A stretch of 64,000 nt of DNA from an uncultured bacterium (GTDB lineage Bacteria; Actinomycetota; Coriobacteriia; Coriobacteriales; Coriobacteriaceae), in assembly GCA_905215755.1 (NCBI GenBank), contig CAJMRE010000001.1, forward strand, positions 68,698-132,697, given 5' to 3'. How positions within the stretch are numbered: the first letter of the stretch is position 1; each line of letters starts with the position of its first letter. Below are positions 40,957 to 50,631 of this stretch, one piece after another. Under the pieces are notes generated by a model. The model did not search any database. It was not told the origin of the DNA and saw only the letters and a program-made list of their open reading frames with translations. Position numbers and translations under genes: made by a program.

Positions 40957-42169
40957 AGCATCGAAACCCACCTTCCGCCGCGCCGGAGGGCGTTCCGGCG
41001 CGCCTGCCAAACCTCAACGCAATATCGTCGCGCACTCTAAGCCTGTCGGGCATGCTCGACAGACCAGTCGTCCGGTTGTCGGCTCGCAGCTCGGTAATCG
41101 TCCGGCCGCAAAAAAGTCCTCGCGTCCCTCGGTGACGTCAAAGCCTGTTATGGGCGCCAAGCCTGCCCGTCCTATGGCAACTCCTAAGCCCTCGACAGGA
41201 ACTAAGGCGGCGCGTCCGAGTCGCACGCTGGGCGCATCGAAACCGCGCTCGCTGACATCGGTGCCGGCTACCGCCAAGAAGCCTTCGGGTAAAAAAGGCG
41301 TCAACCCGTTGTCTTTACTTAGGGCGATGGCAAATAAAACATCAGACGCCGCTTCTGTCGTTACAGGCAAAGGCAAAATCGTGGGCGGCGTTTTGGCCGT
41401 CTTGGCCGTGCTCGTCGTCGTTGCTATCGTGGTGATTAACTCTGGATTGTTTACCGCCACTGATATTCAGATTCAAGGCAGCGAGCATGTGACGAAGCAC
41501 GATGCTATCCAGCTGATCGATTTGCCCGAGGGAACGTCGCTTTTTAACGTCGATCCCGACCAGATTACCGAGGACCTCAAGCAGAACCCGTGGGTCTCGG
41601 GCGTGGATGTCCAGCGTCAGTTCCCACATACGCTCATCATTACGCCGATGGAGCGCAAGGTCATTGCAATTGCCTATATCAGCTCCGATGACCTTGCCTG
41701 GGCCATCGGGGATGATGACACCTGGATCGCCCCGCTGTCGACGTCGGTCGAAGTGGATGACCAGGGCAACGTCATCACGACGGGGCAGGGCTCAAATACC
41801 CTGACCGGCATTGATGCCGCGCTGGCGCTCGCTAAGCACTATGGCGCGGTGTTGTTGACTGATGTCTCGGCGGATGTCGCTCCGGTTTCCGGCCAGGCAG
41901 TGAGCTCCAAGGCCGTTAAGGCTGGCTTGGATTATGTGCGTGGTTTTTCGAGCGAGTTCTTGGGACAAGTCAAGGATATTTCCACGCCTTCGGTCGAAGC
42001 CATCTCGGCAAACCTCAATAACGGCATTGAGGTGTCGCTGGGCGATTCGAACGATATCGTCAAGAAGGAGCGCGTAGTCACCAAGCTGCTTTCGCAGGTA
42101 GAGGGCGTAACGTATATCAATGTGCGCTCTCCGGGTAACTATACATTTAGGAACGCTCCGACCTCGTAG
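40913..42169 (+). CDS. ftsQ: Division protein FtsQ/DivIB
   Basis: A 418-residue bitopic division protein. A long basic, Ser/Pro/Lys/Arg-rich cytoplasmic region (about 150 residues, several RPS/KPS-type near-repeats) precedes one membrane helix near residues 162-182. Outside lies a POTRA domain (TDIQIQGSEHVTKHDAIQLIDLP) followed by the beta domain with QRQFPHTLIITPMERKVIA. The extracytoplasmic part identifies the family. If ATG 40913 is used the gene overlaps murB by 44 bases; a later start would remove part of the basic tail. Confidence 0.88.
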   Translation: MASSSDRKLNSSASRASKPTFRRAGGRSGAPAKPQRNIVAHSKPVGHARQTSRPVVGSQLGNRPAAKKSSRPSVTSKPVMGAKPARPMATPKPSTGTKAARPSRTLGASKPRSLTSVPATAKKPSGKKGVNPLSLLRAMANKTSDAASVVTGKGKIVGGVLAVLAVLVVVAIVVINSGLFTATDIQIQGSEHVTKHDAIQLIDLPEGTSLFNVDPDQITEDLKQNPWVSGVDVQRQFPHTLIITPMERKVIAIAYISSDDLAWAIGDDDTWIAPLSTSVEVDDQGNVITTGQGSNTLTGIDAALALAKHYGAVLLTDVSADVAPVSGQAVSSKAVKAGLDYVRGFSSEFLGQVKDISTPSVEAISANLNNGIEVSLGDSNDIVKKERVVTKLLSQVEGVTYINVRSPGNYTFRNAPTS

Positions 42170-42233
42170 CGCTGGTTGATGCTTTGTTGAGGGGCCATAC
42201 CACGCCGTTTATCTGGTTTGTTTGGTTTTCACG

Positions 42234-42312
42234 GTCAATTATTTGACTGATACGTTCATAATGTGCAAACATAATACGGTTTACCTTTGCATTTACTTTC
42301 AACCTGAAGGTT
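42234..42312 (+). promoter_or_regulatory. Inverted repeats upstream of ftsZ
   Basis: GTCAA-TTAT-TTGAC (42234-42247) is a perfect 14-base palindrome, and AACCT-GA-AGGTT (42301-42312) is another. The longer string TCAACCTGAAGGTT (42299-42312) matches 13 of 14 bases of one upstream of mraZ (27776-27789). No clear -10/-35 pair could be assigned. Confidence 0.4.
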
Positions 42313-42368
42313 AATGTGCGCAGGGGTCGACCCATGCTATGGCTATAACCTTTGTTCGGAGGACCGAC

Positions 42369-43523
42369 ATGCACGAGACAGAGATCAACAACTACCTTGC
42401 CGTCATTAAGGTGGTCGGCGTCGGCGGCGGCGGTACCAACGCGGTCAATCGAATGATCGAAGAGGGCATCCGCGGCGTCGAGTTTGTTGCCATCAACACC
42501 GATGCTCAGGCACTCGCGATCTCTGATGCCGATATCAAGGTGCACATCGGCACCGACCTTACCCGCGGCCTGGGCGCCGGCGCCAACCCCGAGGTTGGCC
42601 GCAAGGCTGCCGATGAGTCCCGCGACGACATTGCCGAGGCGCTCGCTGGTGCCGACATGGTGTTCATCACCTGCGGCGAGGGCGGTGGCACCGGTACCGG
42701 CGCTGCTCCCATCGTTGCCGATATCGCGATGAACGAGGTCGGTGCGCTGACCGTCGCCGTCGTGACCAAGCCCTTCACCTTCGAGGGCCGCAAGCGCAAG
42801 AAGAGCGCCGAGGAGGGCATTAAGACCCTCTCCGATTGCGTCGACACCATGATCGTCATCCCTAACGATAAGCTGCTCGACATCGCCGAGAAGAAGACCA
42901 CCATGCTCGAGGCCTTCGCGATTGCCGATGGCGTCCTTTCCCAGGGCACCCAGGGCATCACCGACCTCATCACCGTCCCCGGTATCATCAACCTGGACTT
43001 CGCCGATGTTAAGACCATCATGAAGCAGGCCGGTACCGCCATGATGGGTATCGGTACCTCTTCTGGGGACACCCGTGCCGTCGACGCTGCCCAGCAGGCC
43101 ATCTCCAGCCCGCTGCTCGAGAGCTCCATCGATGGCGCCACGCGCGTGCTGCTCTCCATCGCCGGTTCCAAGGACCTGGGCATCCAGGAAATCAGCGACG
43201 CCGCCGACGTTGTCGCCAACGCCGTCGACCCCGAGGCCAACATCATCTTCGGTACCGTTGTCGACGAGTCCCTGGGCGATCAGGTGCGTATCACCGTCAT
43301 CGCTACGGGCTTCTCCGACTCCAACGTCAACCGTCAGGACGAGCTCTTTGCTGCTCAGCAGTCTCAGAGCAAGGCCGCTGCCTCCGCTGAGCCGCAGCGC
43401 ACCGCTCCTGCCACGAGCCCGGCTCAGGCCGCTCCGACCCGCAACGTCGGTGGCACTGAGCTTCCTAACTTCGGCAACGATCAGTTCGAGCTTCCCGACT
43501 TCCTGAAGCGCGGTAGCTTCTAA
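42369..43523 (+). CDS. ftsZ: Cell division GTPase FtsZ
   Basis: FtsZ (384 residues) is the tubulin-like GTPase that forms the division ring. The GTP-binding blocks are VVGVGGGGTNAVNRM near residue 14, NTDAQAL, the tubulin signature GEGGGTGTGAAP and the synergy loop NLDFADVKTIM. The C-terminal linker is Ala/Pro/Ser-rich and ends in a conserved-peptide-like FELPDFLKRGSF. The start at 42369 follows CGGAGG. There is no ftsA before it, consistent with an actinobacterium that uses SepF as membrane anchor; sepF lies at 49888. Confidence 0.97.
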   Translation: MHETEINNYLAVIKVVGVGGGGTNAVNRMIEEGIRGVEFVAINTDAQALAISDADIKVHIGTDLTRGLGAGANPEVGRKAADESRDDIAEALAGADMVFITCGEGGGTGTGAAPIVADIAMNEVGALTVAVVTKPFTFEGRKRKKSAEEGIKTLSDCVDTMIVIPNDKLLDIAEKKTTMLEAFAIADGVLSQGTQGITDLITVPGIINLDFADVKTIMKQAGTAMMGIGTSSGDTRAVDAAQQAISSPLLESSIDGATRVLLSIAGSKDLGIQEISDAADVVANAVDPEANIIFGTVVDESLGDQVRITVIATGFSDSNVNRQDELFAAQQSQSKAAASAEPQRTAPATSPAQAAPTRNVGGTELPNFGNDQFELPDFLKRGSF

Positions 43524-43548
43524 GTCGTTCTTTGCATTGTTGTGCGCA

Positions 43549-43578
43549 GGGGCGTGTCCGCATGGACGCGCCCTTTTT
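43549..43578 (+). terminator. Terminator after ftsZ
   Basis: GGGCGTGTCC (43550-43559) pairs with GGACGCGCCC (43564-43573, one G-T) around GCAT, followed by TTTTTAT. Confidence 0.88.
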
Positions 43579-43733
43579 ATTTCGACTTTGTAAACTAGAA
43601 CCTCCAATCTCTTTACGTTCCCTTTACGATTGCCTCCAGCGCAGCAGGTATCCTTTTAGAGAAGTATGACAGCCGTATAAACGCGGGCTGTAGCGGCGAT
43701 GCCGCGGTACTTGTGTTATTAGGAGGCTTTAGT

Positions 43734-44534
43734 ATGGCAGCACGTGCGGACAAAGTTTCGCGTGTCGACCATGATGGAGTTACGTTGGTGGAGGGCGCGA
43801 CATCCGATGTTCGCTTTGCCTTCACCGAGCGCGCCGGTGGCGTTTCCGAAGATGCGTACTCCTCACTCAACTTGGGCTCGCATGTTGGCGATGACCCCTT
43901 TGCTGTTCAAGAAAATCGTCGTCGTGCGCTCGAGGCTATGGGTGCCGCCGAGTGCGAGCACAACCTGCTCGTTCCCAATCAGGTCCATGGTGATCATATC
44001 GTTGCGGTGACCTCGAACGGCGCCGATGACCTTGAGGACGTTCGCGAGCAGATTGCCGAGGGCTGTGATGCCATCGTCTGCACGGCGTATAACGTGCCCG
44101 TGCTGCTCTGCTTTGCCGACTGCGTTCCCGTGGTGCTGGTGGCCCCCGGCGGATTTGCCGTGGTGCACTCCGGTTGGAAGGGCACGATTGCACGTATTTC
44201 CGCCAAGGCGTGCCAGGCGCTTTGCGATGCTGCCGGTTGCGATGCGAGCGACGTTTCCGCCTATATCGGCCCCCATATCTTGGGTGACGAATATGAGGTA
44301 TCCCAGGAACTCATGGATCGCTTTGCCGCCGAGTTCTCTTGCATCGATGCGAATACCTCTCGCATGCTTGATCTTTCCGCTGCCATTCGCGAGGCGCTGG
44401 TAGATGTCGGTGTCGACGCGGATAATATCGTGGATACCCAGCTTTCGACCGTGCGTCAGAACGACCGCTTTTATTCCTACCGTAACGAGGACGGCACCTG
44501 TGGGCGCCATGCTGCGATCGGCGTGATGCTATGA
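43734..44534 (+). CDS. pgeF: PgeF/YfiH family (laccase domain) protein
   Basis: A 266-residue member of the family once called polyphenol oxidase (DUF152); relatives remove wrongly incorporated L-Ser from peptidoglycan precursors (PgeF) or act on purine nucleosides. The conserved metal-site blocks are VPNQVHGDHIV, FADCVPVVL and VVHSGWKGT (His/Cys/His). An AGGAGG site precedes the ATG. It commonly follows ftsZ in actinobacteria and Firmicutes, which favours a cell wall role. Its stop codon overlaps the pstS start as ATGA. Confidence 0.9.
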   Translation: MAARADKVSRVDHDGVTLVEGATSDVRFAFTERAGGVSEDAYSSLNLGSHVGDDPFAVQENRRRALEAMGAAECEHNLLVPNQVHGDHIVAVTSNGADDLEDVREQIAEGCDAIVCTAYNVPVLLCFADCVPVVLVAPGGFAVVHSGWKGTIARISAKACQALCDAAGCDASDVSAYIGPHILGDEYEVSQELMDRFAAEFSCIDANTSRMLDLSAAIREALVDVGVDADNIVDTQLSTVRQNDRFYSYRNEDGTCGRHAAIGVML

Positions 44535-45367
44535 GAAAGATCGTATCGGTCCTGAGCGCCGCTGTGCTTACGCTTACGCTGTGCGCCTGTTCTTCGGGAT
44601 CTTCTACCTCTTCCATTACCGTGGCCGGCTCCACGACCTGCCTTCCTATCGCCGAGATTGCGGCCGAGGGCTTTAAGGAGGAGACCGGCATCGACGTGCT
44701 CGTTTCCGGTTTGGGTTCTTCCGCTGGGATCGAGGCCGTCAGCGCCGGAACGGCCGATATCGCCAGCTCCTCCCGTGGACTCAATGCCGACGAACAGGAT
44801 CTGGGCCTGACTCCCATCGTCATTGCCCACGACGGTATTGCGGTCATCGTGAACGACGACAACCCCGTCGATAACCTCTCGACCGAGCAGCTCCGCGATA
44901 TCTACGCCGGCAAGATTACCAATTGGAAAGAGGTCGGTGGCGAGGACCTGAGGATTCAGGTCATCAACCGAGACGAGGCGTCCGGTACGCGCGAGGCCTT
45001 CCGTACCATCGTGATGGATGGCACGCCGTTCGATCGCCGCTCGGCTGTTCTTTCGGGTACGGGCCAGGTGCGCGACGTGGTATCTCGTTCGCGTGGGGCC
45101 ATCGGCTACATTTCGCTGGGCTTCGTCGATAGCCTCAACGCCAAGACCTCGGTCAAGGCCGTCTCGGTCAATCATGTTGAGGCGTCCGAGAAGACGGTCG
45201 CGAGTGGCGGCTATCCCATCTCGCGCGACCTTTACTTCTTTGTGAAGGGTGCGCCTTCGCAGCAGGCGCAGGATTACATCGACTACGTGACGTCCGAAAA
45301 GATGGACAAGCAGATTCGCGAGGCGGGCTTTATTCCCGTCACCAACGACGAGAAGGGGAGTGAGTAG
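44531..45367 (+). CDS. pstS: Phosphate ABC transporter, substrate-binding lipoprotein
   Basis: PstS (278 residues precursor) binds phosphate outside the membrane. The signal peptide MRKIVSVLSAAVLTLTLCAC ends in a lipobox with the lipidated Cys at residue 20. Phosphate-binding blocks are ITVAGSTTCLPIAE and NRDEASGTREAF. It overlaps pgeF by four bases, so phosphate uptake is translationally linked to the preceding cell wall gene. PstC, PstA, PstB and PhoU follow in order. Confidence 0.93.
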   Translation: MRKIVSVLSAAVLTLTLCACSSGSSTSSITVAGSTTCLPIAEIAAEGFKEETGIDVLVSGLGSSAGIEAVSAGTADIASSSRGLNADEQDLGLTPIVIAHDGIAVIVNDDNPVDNLSTEQLRDIYAGKITNWKEVGGEDLRIQVINRDEASGTREAFRTIVMDGTPFDRRSAVLSGTGQVRDVVSRSRGAIGYISLGFVDSLNAKTSVKAVSVNHVEASEKTVASGGYPISRDLYFFVKGAPSQQAQDYIDYVTSEKMDKQIREAGFIPVTNDEKGSE

Positions 45368-45368
45368 C

Positions 45369-46295
45369 ATGGAAGCACAGGAAAACTCCCAGACTGAGCA
45401 GAATGTTCAGACGCCCAAGAAGCGCGAGCTGGCGCTCGTATCGCGCAGTACCTATATCAAGGAGAAGGCGCTGCAGTGGATCTTCTTTGCCTGCGCCTTC
45501 TTGGCGGTCGTTACCGTCATCCTGATTTTTGTCTTTACCACGTACTCGGCGCTGCCCGTCTTTACTGACATCGGTCTGGCTGACTTCTTTAGCTTTACGT
45601 GGGCGCCTTCCGAGGGCCACTACGGCATCTTGTCGCTGCTTGCCGGCTCGGGTCTGGTGACCGTCGGTGCGCTCGCCATGGGCGTGCCGCTGGGCGTGGG
45701 TACGGCCGTTTACCTGGTCGAGATTGCCAGCAAGCGCGTGCGCAAGCTCATCAGCCCCGCCGTTGACCTGCTGGCGGGCATACCCTCCATCATCTACGGC
45801 TTCTTTGGCATGATCATCATCCGCCCGTTTATCGCACAACTGACCGGCGGCCTTGGTTTTGGTGCGCTGACGGCGTGGTTTGTGCTCGCCATCATGATCG
45901 TCCCTACCATCACCACGCTCACCATCGATGCTCTCAATTCCATTCCCATGGGCATTCGCGAGGCATCGTATGCCATGGGCGCCACAAAGTGGCAGACCAT
46001 CTATAAGGTCGTGCTACCTGCCGCGAAGCTGGGTATCGTTGATGCCATCGTGCTGGGTATGGGCCGTGCCATCGGCGAGACCATGGCCGTGCTCATGGTC
46101 GTAGGTAACGCCCCGGTTATTCCCGACAGCATTGCGAGCCCCATCTCGACGCTCACGAGCCAGATTGCGCTCGACATGAGCTATTCCTCGGGTCTGCACC
46201 GCTCGGCGCTGTTCGGCATGGGTGTGGTCCTGTTTATCATCTCCGCCACGCTGGTGGGTATCGTCCGTCTGATTTCCAAGAAGAAGAGGGGGTAG
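45369..46295 (+). CDS. pstC: Phosphate ABC transporter permease PstC
   Basis: A 308-residue ABC permease with about six membrane helices and the inner-membrane EAA-type loop (EASYAMGATKWQTIYKVVLPAA) that docks on the ATPase. It begins two bases after the pstS stop with AAGGGGAG in the pstS end as ribosome site. Sequence and order identify PstC. Confidence 0.93.
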   Translation: MEAQENSQTEQNVQTPKKRELALVSRSTYIKEKALQWIFFACAFLAVVTVILIFVFTTYSALPVFTDIGLADFFSFTWAPSEGHYGILSLLAGSGLVTVGALAMGVPLGVGTAVYLVEIASKRVRKLISPAVDLLAGIPSIIYGFFGMIIIRPFIAQLTGGLGFGALTAWFVLAIMIVPTITTLTIDALNSIPMGIREASYAMGATKWQTIYKVVLPAAKLGIVDAIVLGMGRAIGETMAVLMVVGNAPVIPDSIASPISTLTSQIALDMSYSSGLHRSALFGMGVVLFIISATLVGIVRLISKKKRG

Positions 46296-46298
46296 GCT

Positions 46299-47204
46299 AT
46301 GTCCGATTCCGTTGACACGACGGTCGATACGACCTCGTCGCGCGAGCGCATCAAGCGTGCCCTTTCCCACGGCAAGAAGGGCCGCATCAACAAGGACCTG
46401 TCCAACAAGATCATGCTTGGCGTGTTTCGTGCCGCTGCCTACATCACCACGCTGGTGCTGGTCGCTATCATCGCCTACGTGGTCATCAACGGCCTGCCAC
46501 ACATCTCGCTCGACTTTATCTTCGGTTGGCCCCAGGGCGTCAACGCCGAGGGCGGAATTTGGCCCACGATCGTCTCGACCGTCTACGTGACGGCGCTCGC
46601 CATGCTTATCTGCACGCCGATCGCTGTGCTGGCAGCCGTCTATCTGGCCGAGTACGCCAAGCAGGGCAAGGTCGTCGAGCTCATTCGCTACGCTGCTGAC
46701 GCTTTGGCCTCGGTGCCCTCCATCGTTATGGGCCTGTTTGGCTACGCCTTGTTTGTCGAGGCTATGGGCCTGGGCCTTTCGATGGTCTCGGCCGCTCTGG
46801 CGCTCGCGCTCTTGATGCTTCCCATCGTCATGCGCACCACCGAAGAAGCCATTCGCGCCGTTCCGCGCTATATCCGTTGGGGCGCGTACGGCCTGGGCGC
46901 TACCAAGTGGCAGGTCGTCTCCAGGATCGTGCTTCCTTCGGCCTTTGGCCGCATTGCCACGGGCATCGTCCTTGCCATCGGCCGTGCCATCGGCGAGACC
47001 GCCGTGGTGCTCTACACCATGGGCCAGGCCATCAATCTACCTATTTCGCCGCTCGATTCCGGTCGTCCCATGACCGTTCACCTGTACCTGCTTGCCAACG
47101 ACGGCATCAACATGAACGCAGCCTACGGCACTGCGCTCTTGCTGATGGTGATCATTTTGGCCTTCAACCTGTTTGCGCGCTTCCTGTCGCGTAAGCGTCG
47201 CTAG
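46299..47204 (+). CDS. pstA: Phosphate ABC transporter permease PstA
   Basis: The partner permease (301 residues), with about six helices and the EAA-type loop YGLGATKWQVVSRIVLPSA. A cytoplasmic N-terminus of about 40 residues is rich in Ser, Thr, Lys and Arg. It begins three bases after pstC, behind AGAGGGGG. Confidence 0.93.
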   Translation: MSDSVDTTVDTTSSRERIKRALSHGKKGRINKDLSNKIMLGVFRAAAYITTLVLVAIIAYVVINGLPHISLDFIFGWPQGVNAEGGIWPTIVSTVYVTALAMLICTPIAVLAAVYLAEYAKQGKVVELIRYAADALASVPSIVMGLFGYALFVEAMGLGLSMVSAALALALLMLPIVMRTTEEAIRAVPRYIRWGAYGLGATKWQVVSRIVLPSAFGRIATGIVLAIGRAIGETAVVLYTMGQAINLPISPLDSGRPMTVHLYLLANDGINMNAAYGTALLLMVIILAFNLFARFLSRKRR

Positions 47205-47216
47205 TTAAGGAGTTCC

Positions 47217-48020
<804 letters not shown>

Positions 48021-48112
48021 TCGGTGCGACTAGTCCCAAGCCGATCGGACCTGGTCCGGTGCGTATTCACTGTGCGGGCGGCATGACCGCACCCAACTGA
48101 TTGGAGTGAACC

Positions 48113-48970
48113 ATGCGCAAACTGTTTTCCCGTCAGCTCATCGAGGCCCGCCACGAGATGCTGAGCATCTACGAGGCCGTCGATCTGGCCCTCCACGATG
48201 CCGTGAGGGCCTATGTTACCGACGACCGCAAGCTCGCCACCAAGACCAAGAAGCGCACGCTTTCGATTGACGCACGCTGCGCCAACCTGGAGGCCGTCTG
48301 CTACAACCTGATTGCCACGCAGTCACCGGTCGCCTCCGACTTCCGCTTGCTGCAGACGATCATCTACGTCGACTTTAACCTGCAGCGCATGACCGATAAG
48401 GTTCGCCAGATTTGCCGCGCCACGCGTCATATGATCAAGGCCGACATCTCGCTGCCCAAGGAGCTTGTCGGCACGGTCGAGGCCGAGGCTGAGGCCGTCT
48501 ACCAGGTGCTGGGCTCTTCGCTTTCCGCGCTCGTCACCAACGACATGTCCATCATCTGCAACTTGGCCGTCGAGGACGAGCCAGTGCACGCCGCCTACGA
48601 GAAGTTCTTCCGCACCTTTAACCGCATGGACACGGGCGATTTTATGGACGACGACAGCAACTATGACGACCTGCGCCGCGCCATCATGGTATCGCGCTAT
48701 CTCGATCGCATCGCCTCGATTTCCATCGATGCCGCCTGCCGTCTGACCTTCCTGTTGACCGGACAGCGTATGACTGCCGGTGATATCGCCTGCACTGATG
48801 AGGATGAGCTCGAGAGCATGCGCGTGCCTTCGGGCGAGGGTGTTATCATGAGGCCCGCCGTCGATGCACGCTACGTTGCCAAGGTGCCCGTTAACGAGGT
48901 CAGCGAGGGTCTTCGCTACCTGCTCGATCATCTTGAGGATGAGGACGATGGCGAGGACGACGAGGAGTAA
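48113..48970 (+). CDS. phoU: Phosphate uptake regulator PhoU
   Basis: PhoU (285 residues) dampens Pst activity and Pho signalling when phosphate is plentiful. Two PhoU helical-bundle repeats are visible, with the block NLIATQSPVASDFRLLQTI in the first. It is longer than the usual 215-240 residues because of a C-terminal segment ending in an acidic tail (EDEDDGEDDEE). It follows pstB by 92 bases. The PhoB/PhoR-type sensor system is not in this window. A terminator ends the unit. Confidence 0.92.
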   Translation: MRKLFSRQLIEARHEMLSIYEAVDLALHDAVRAYVTDDRKLATKTKKRTLSIDARCANLEAVCYNLIATQSPVASDFRLLQTIIYVDFNLQRMTDKVRQICRATRHMIKADISLPKELVGTVEAEAEAVYQVLGSSLSALVTNDMSIICNLAVEDEPVHAAYEKFFRTFNRMDTGDFMDDDSNYDDLRRAIMVSRYLDRIASISIDAACRLTFLLTGQRMTAGDIACTDEDELESMRVPSGEGVIMRPAVDARYVAKVPVNEVSEGLRYLLDHLEDEDDGEDDEE

Positions 48971-49007
48971 GTAACCCCGTTCGTCGAAAGATTGTAAATA
49001 CCTAAGT

Positions 49008-49039
49008 GAGCGCGGCCTTGCACATGCGGGGCCGCGCTC
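49008..49039 (+). terminator. Terminator after phoU
   Basis: GAGCGCGGCC (49008-49017) and GGCCGCGCTC (49030-49039) form a perfect 10-bp stem; the tail TTGCG is weak in T. Confidence 0.7.
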
Positions 49040-49089
49040 TTGCGTTAGCATGGGACTACTTGTTTGGCTGTCAGCGGAGGCGATTGGCA

Positions 49090-49827
49090 ATGGATAACTA
49101 TTTGGACTTGATGCGCGCTCGCCGCGAGCAGATTCTGGAACGTTTTTATGCGGCGCTCGATCGCGCGGGCCGTCCCCACGACGCCGCGCGCCTCATTGCC
49201 GTGTCCAAGACCGTTGGTGTCGATGAGACCGTTGCCGCCATCCAGGCGGGGTATCGCCATTTTGCCGAGAATCGCCCGCAGGAGCTGGTTCGCAAGCTCA
49301 CAGGTTTGGCGGAGCATCCGGAGCTGCCCGAGGTGCGCTTCGATATGATCGGCAACCTGCAGACCAATAAGATCAATGCGGTGCTGGGCTCAGCCGAGCT
49401 GATTCACTCGGTGGGTTCGCTGCATCTGGCGCAGGCGATCTCGAGCCGTGCTGCCCGCAAGATTGAGGCAGGCGAACTCGCCGGCCCCCAGCGTGTGCTC
49501 ATTGAGGTCAATGTGAGTGGTGAGGAGTCGAAGGGAGGCTTTTCGCCCGATGAGATTCGCGCCGCCGCGGGTGAGCTTGCGGAACTTGAGGGAATTTGCG
49601 TACAGGGGCTTATGACTATGGCGCCCCGGGGGAATAAGGATGTGGCACGCCGCACCTTTGCGGGGCTTCGTGAGCTGAGGGATGAGCTGGAGGCGGCGCA
49701 TCCCGATTTGAACCTGCCTGAGCTTTCCTGCGGCATGAGCGAGGACTTTGAGCCTGCCCTTGAGGAGGGCTCTACGCTCGTTCGCCTGGGCAGGGTAGTA
49801 TTTAGCCCGGAGTTTGCAGTAAAATAA
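49090..49827 (+). CDS. yggS: YggS/PLPBP family pyridoxal phosphate homeostasis protein
   Basis: A 245-residue single-domain PLP-binding protein (alanine racemase N-terminal fold) that helps balance PLP and amino acid pools. The PLP lysine is in LIAVSKTVG near residue 40. The family block that usually reads GENxxQE is AENRPQEL here. IGNLQTNKI and the C-terminal LSCGMSEDFE phosphate-binding block are intact. GCGGAGG precedes the ATG at 49090; the frame is open further upstream. It heads the yggS-sepF-yggT-divIVA group common near ftsZ in Gram-positives. Confidence 0.93.
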   Translation: MDNYLDLMRARREQILERFYAALDRAGRPHDAARLIAVSKTVGVDETVAAIQAGYRHFAENRPQELVRKLTGLAEHPELPEVRFDMIGNLQTNKINAVLGSAELIHSVGSLHLAQAISSRAARKIEAGELAGPQRVLIEVNVSGEESKGGFSPDEIRAAAGELAELEGICVQGLMTMAPRGNKDVARRTFAGLRELRDELEAAHPDLNLPELSCGMSEDFEPALEEGSTLVRLGRVVFSPEFAVK

Positions 49828-49887
49828 GGCTCTGAAGTGCGCACTGATTATCGGGGCGCCTGCACTAAACCGCGAGAGGACACAACC

Positions 49888-50610
49888 ATGGGCTTCCTTG
49901 ACGAGATTAAAAATAAGATGCACCTGGGCGGCCAGCAGGGTTACGACCAGGGTTATGGCCAGGACGACGACTACGGCTACGATGATGGCTATGACGATGG
50001 CTATCAGGGCAACGGCTACAGCGGTGCTTCGGGCGAGGGCTTCTACACCCAAGACGAGCCGAGCAACGGCCTGCTTGGTCAGACGCGCCGTGGTGAAGCT
50101 GAGTCGGTTGCCGTGTATACACGCTCCGGGCAGCTGGTCGGCGATGACTCCCGCCATGCCACGACGTATAACCCGCCTTCGCGCTCGCAGGACAGTGTTG
50201 CGAGCGGTTATCGTCCTGGTGCCTATGACACGCCGTCGAGCTACGCCGAGAACACCCGCGCCCGTGCCGCCGCTGCGCCTGCGCCTGCACCGAGCGATGC
50301 CTCGGCCTATGCGAGCAATATCATCAACGCCACACCGCAGCTGCCGGCCTATGTCCTGCGCCCCGAGAGCTATGACGACGTGGAGACCGTGGTGCGCCGC
50401 GTTCGCACCAAGCAGCCTGTCGCACTGATTTTTGTGGGCGTACGCACCGAAGTTGCCAAGCGCGTCTTGGACTTCTCTTACGGCTTTGCCTGCGGTCTGG
50501 GTGCCACGGTCAAGGAGGTGGGCGACCGCGTGTTCATGGTGCTGCCCGCCGGTTGCGAGGTCAAAGATTCCGATCTCAAGAAGCTTCGTGCCGACGGCTA
50601 CCTTAAGTAA
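49888..50610 (+). CDS. sepF: Cell division protein SepF
   Basis: SepF (240 residues) links FtsZ to the membrane in bacteria without FtsA. The N-terminal amphipathic membrane helix is MGFLDEIKNKMHLG. The linker is peculiar: residues about 16-55 are almost only Tyr, Asp, Gly and Gln (for example QGYGQDDDYGYDDGYDDGY). The C-terminal SepF domain (about 155-240) has YVLRPESYDDVETVV, PVALIF and FMVLPAGCEV. The start at 49888 follows GAGAGGA. The yggT frame continues in the same phase just after its stop codon. Confidence 0.94.
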   Translation: MGFLDEIKNKMHLGGQQGYDQGYGQDDDYGYDDGYDDGYQGNGYSGASGEGFYTQDEPSNGLLGQTRRGEAESVAVYTRSGQLVGDDSRHATTYNPPSRSQDSVASGYRPGAYDTPSSYAENTRARAAAAPAPAPSDASAYASNIINATPQLPAYVLRPESYDDVETVVRRVRTKQPVALIFVGVRTEVAKRVLDFSYGFACGLGATVKEVGDRVFMVLPAGCEVKDSDLKKLRADGYLK

Positions 50611-50631
50611 AGACAAGACGAGGAGATTCCC

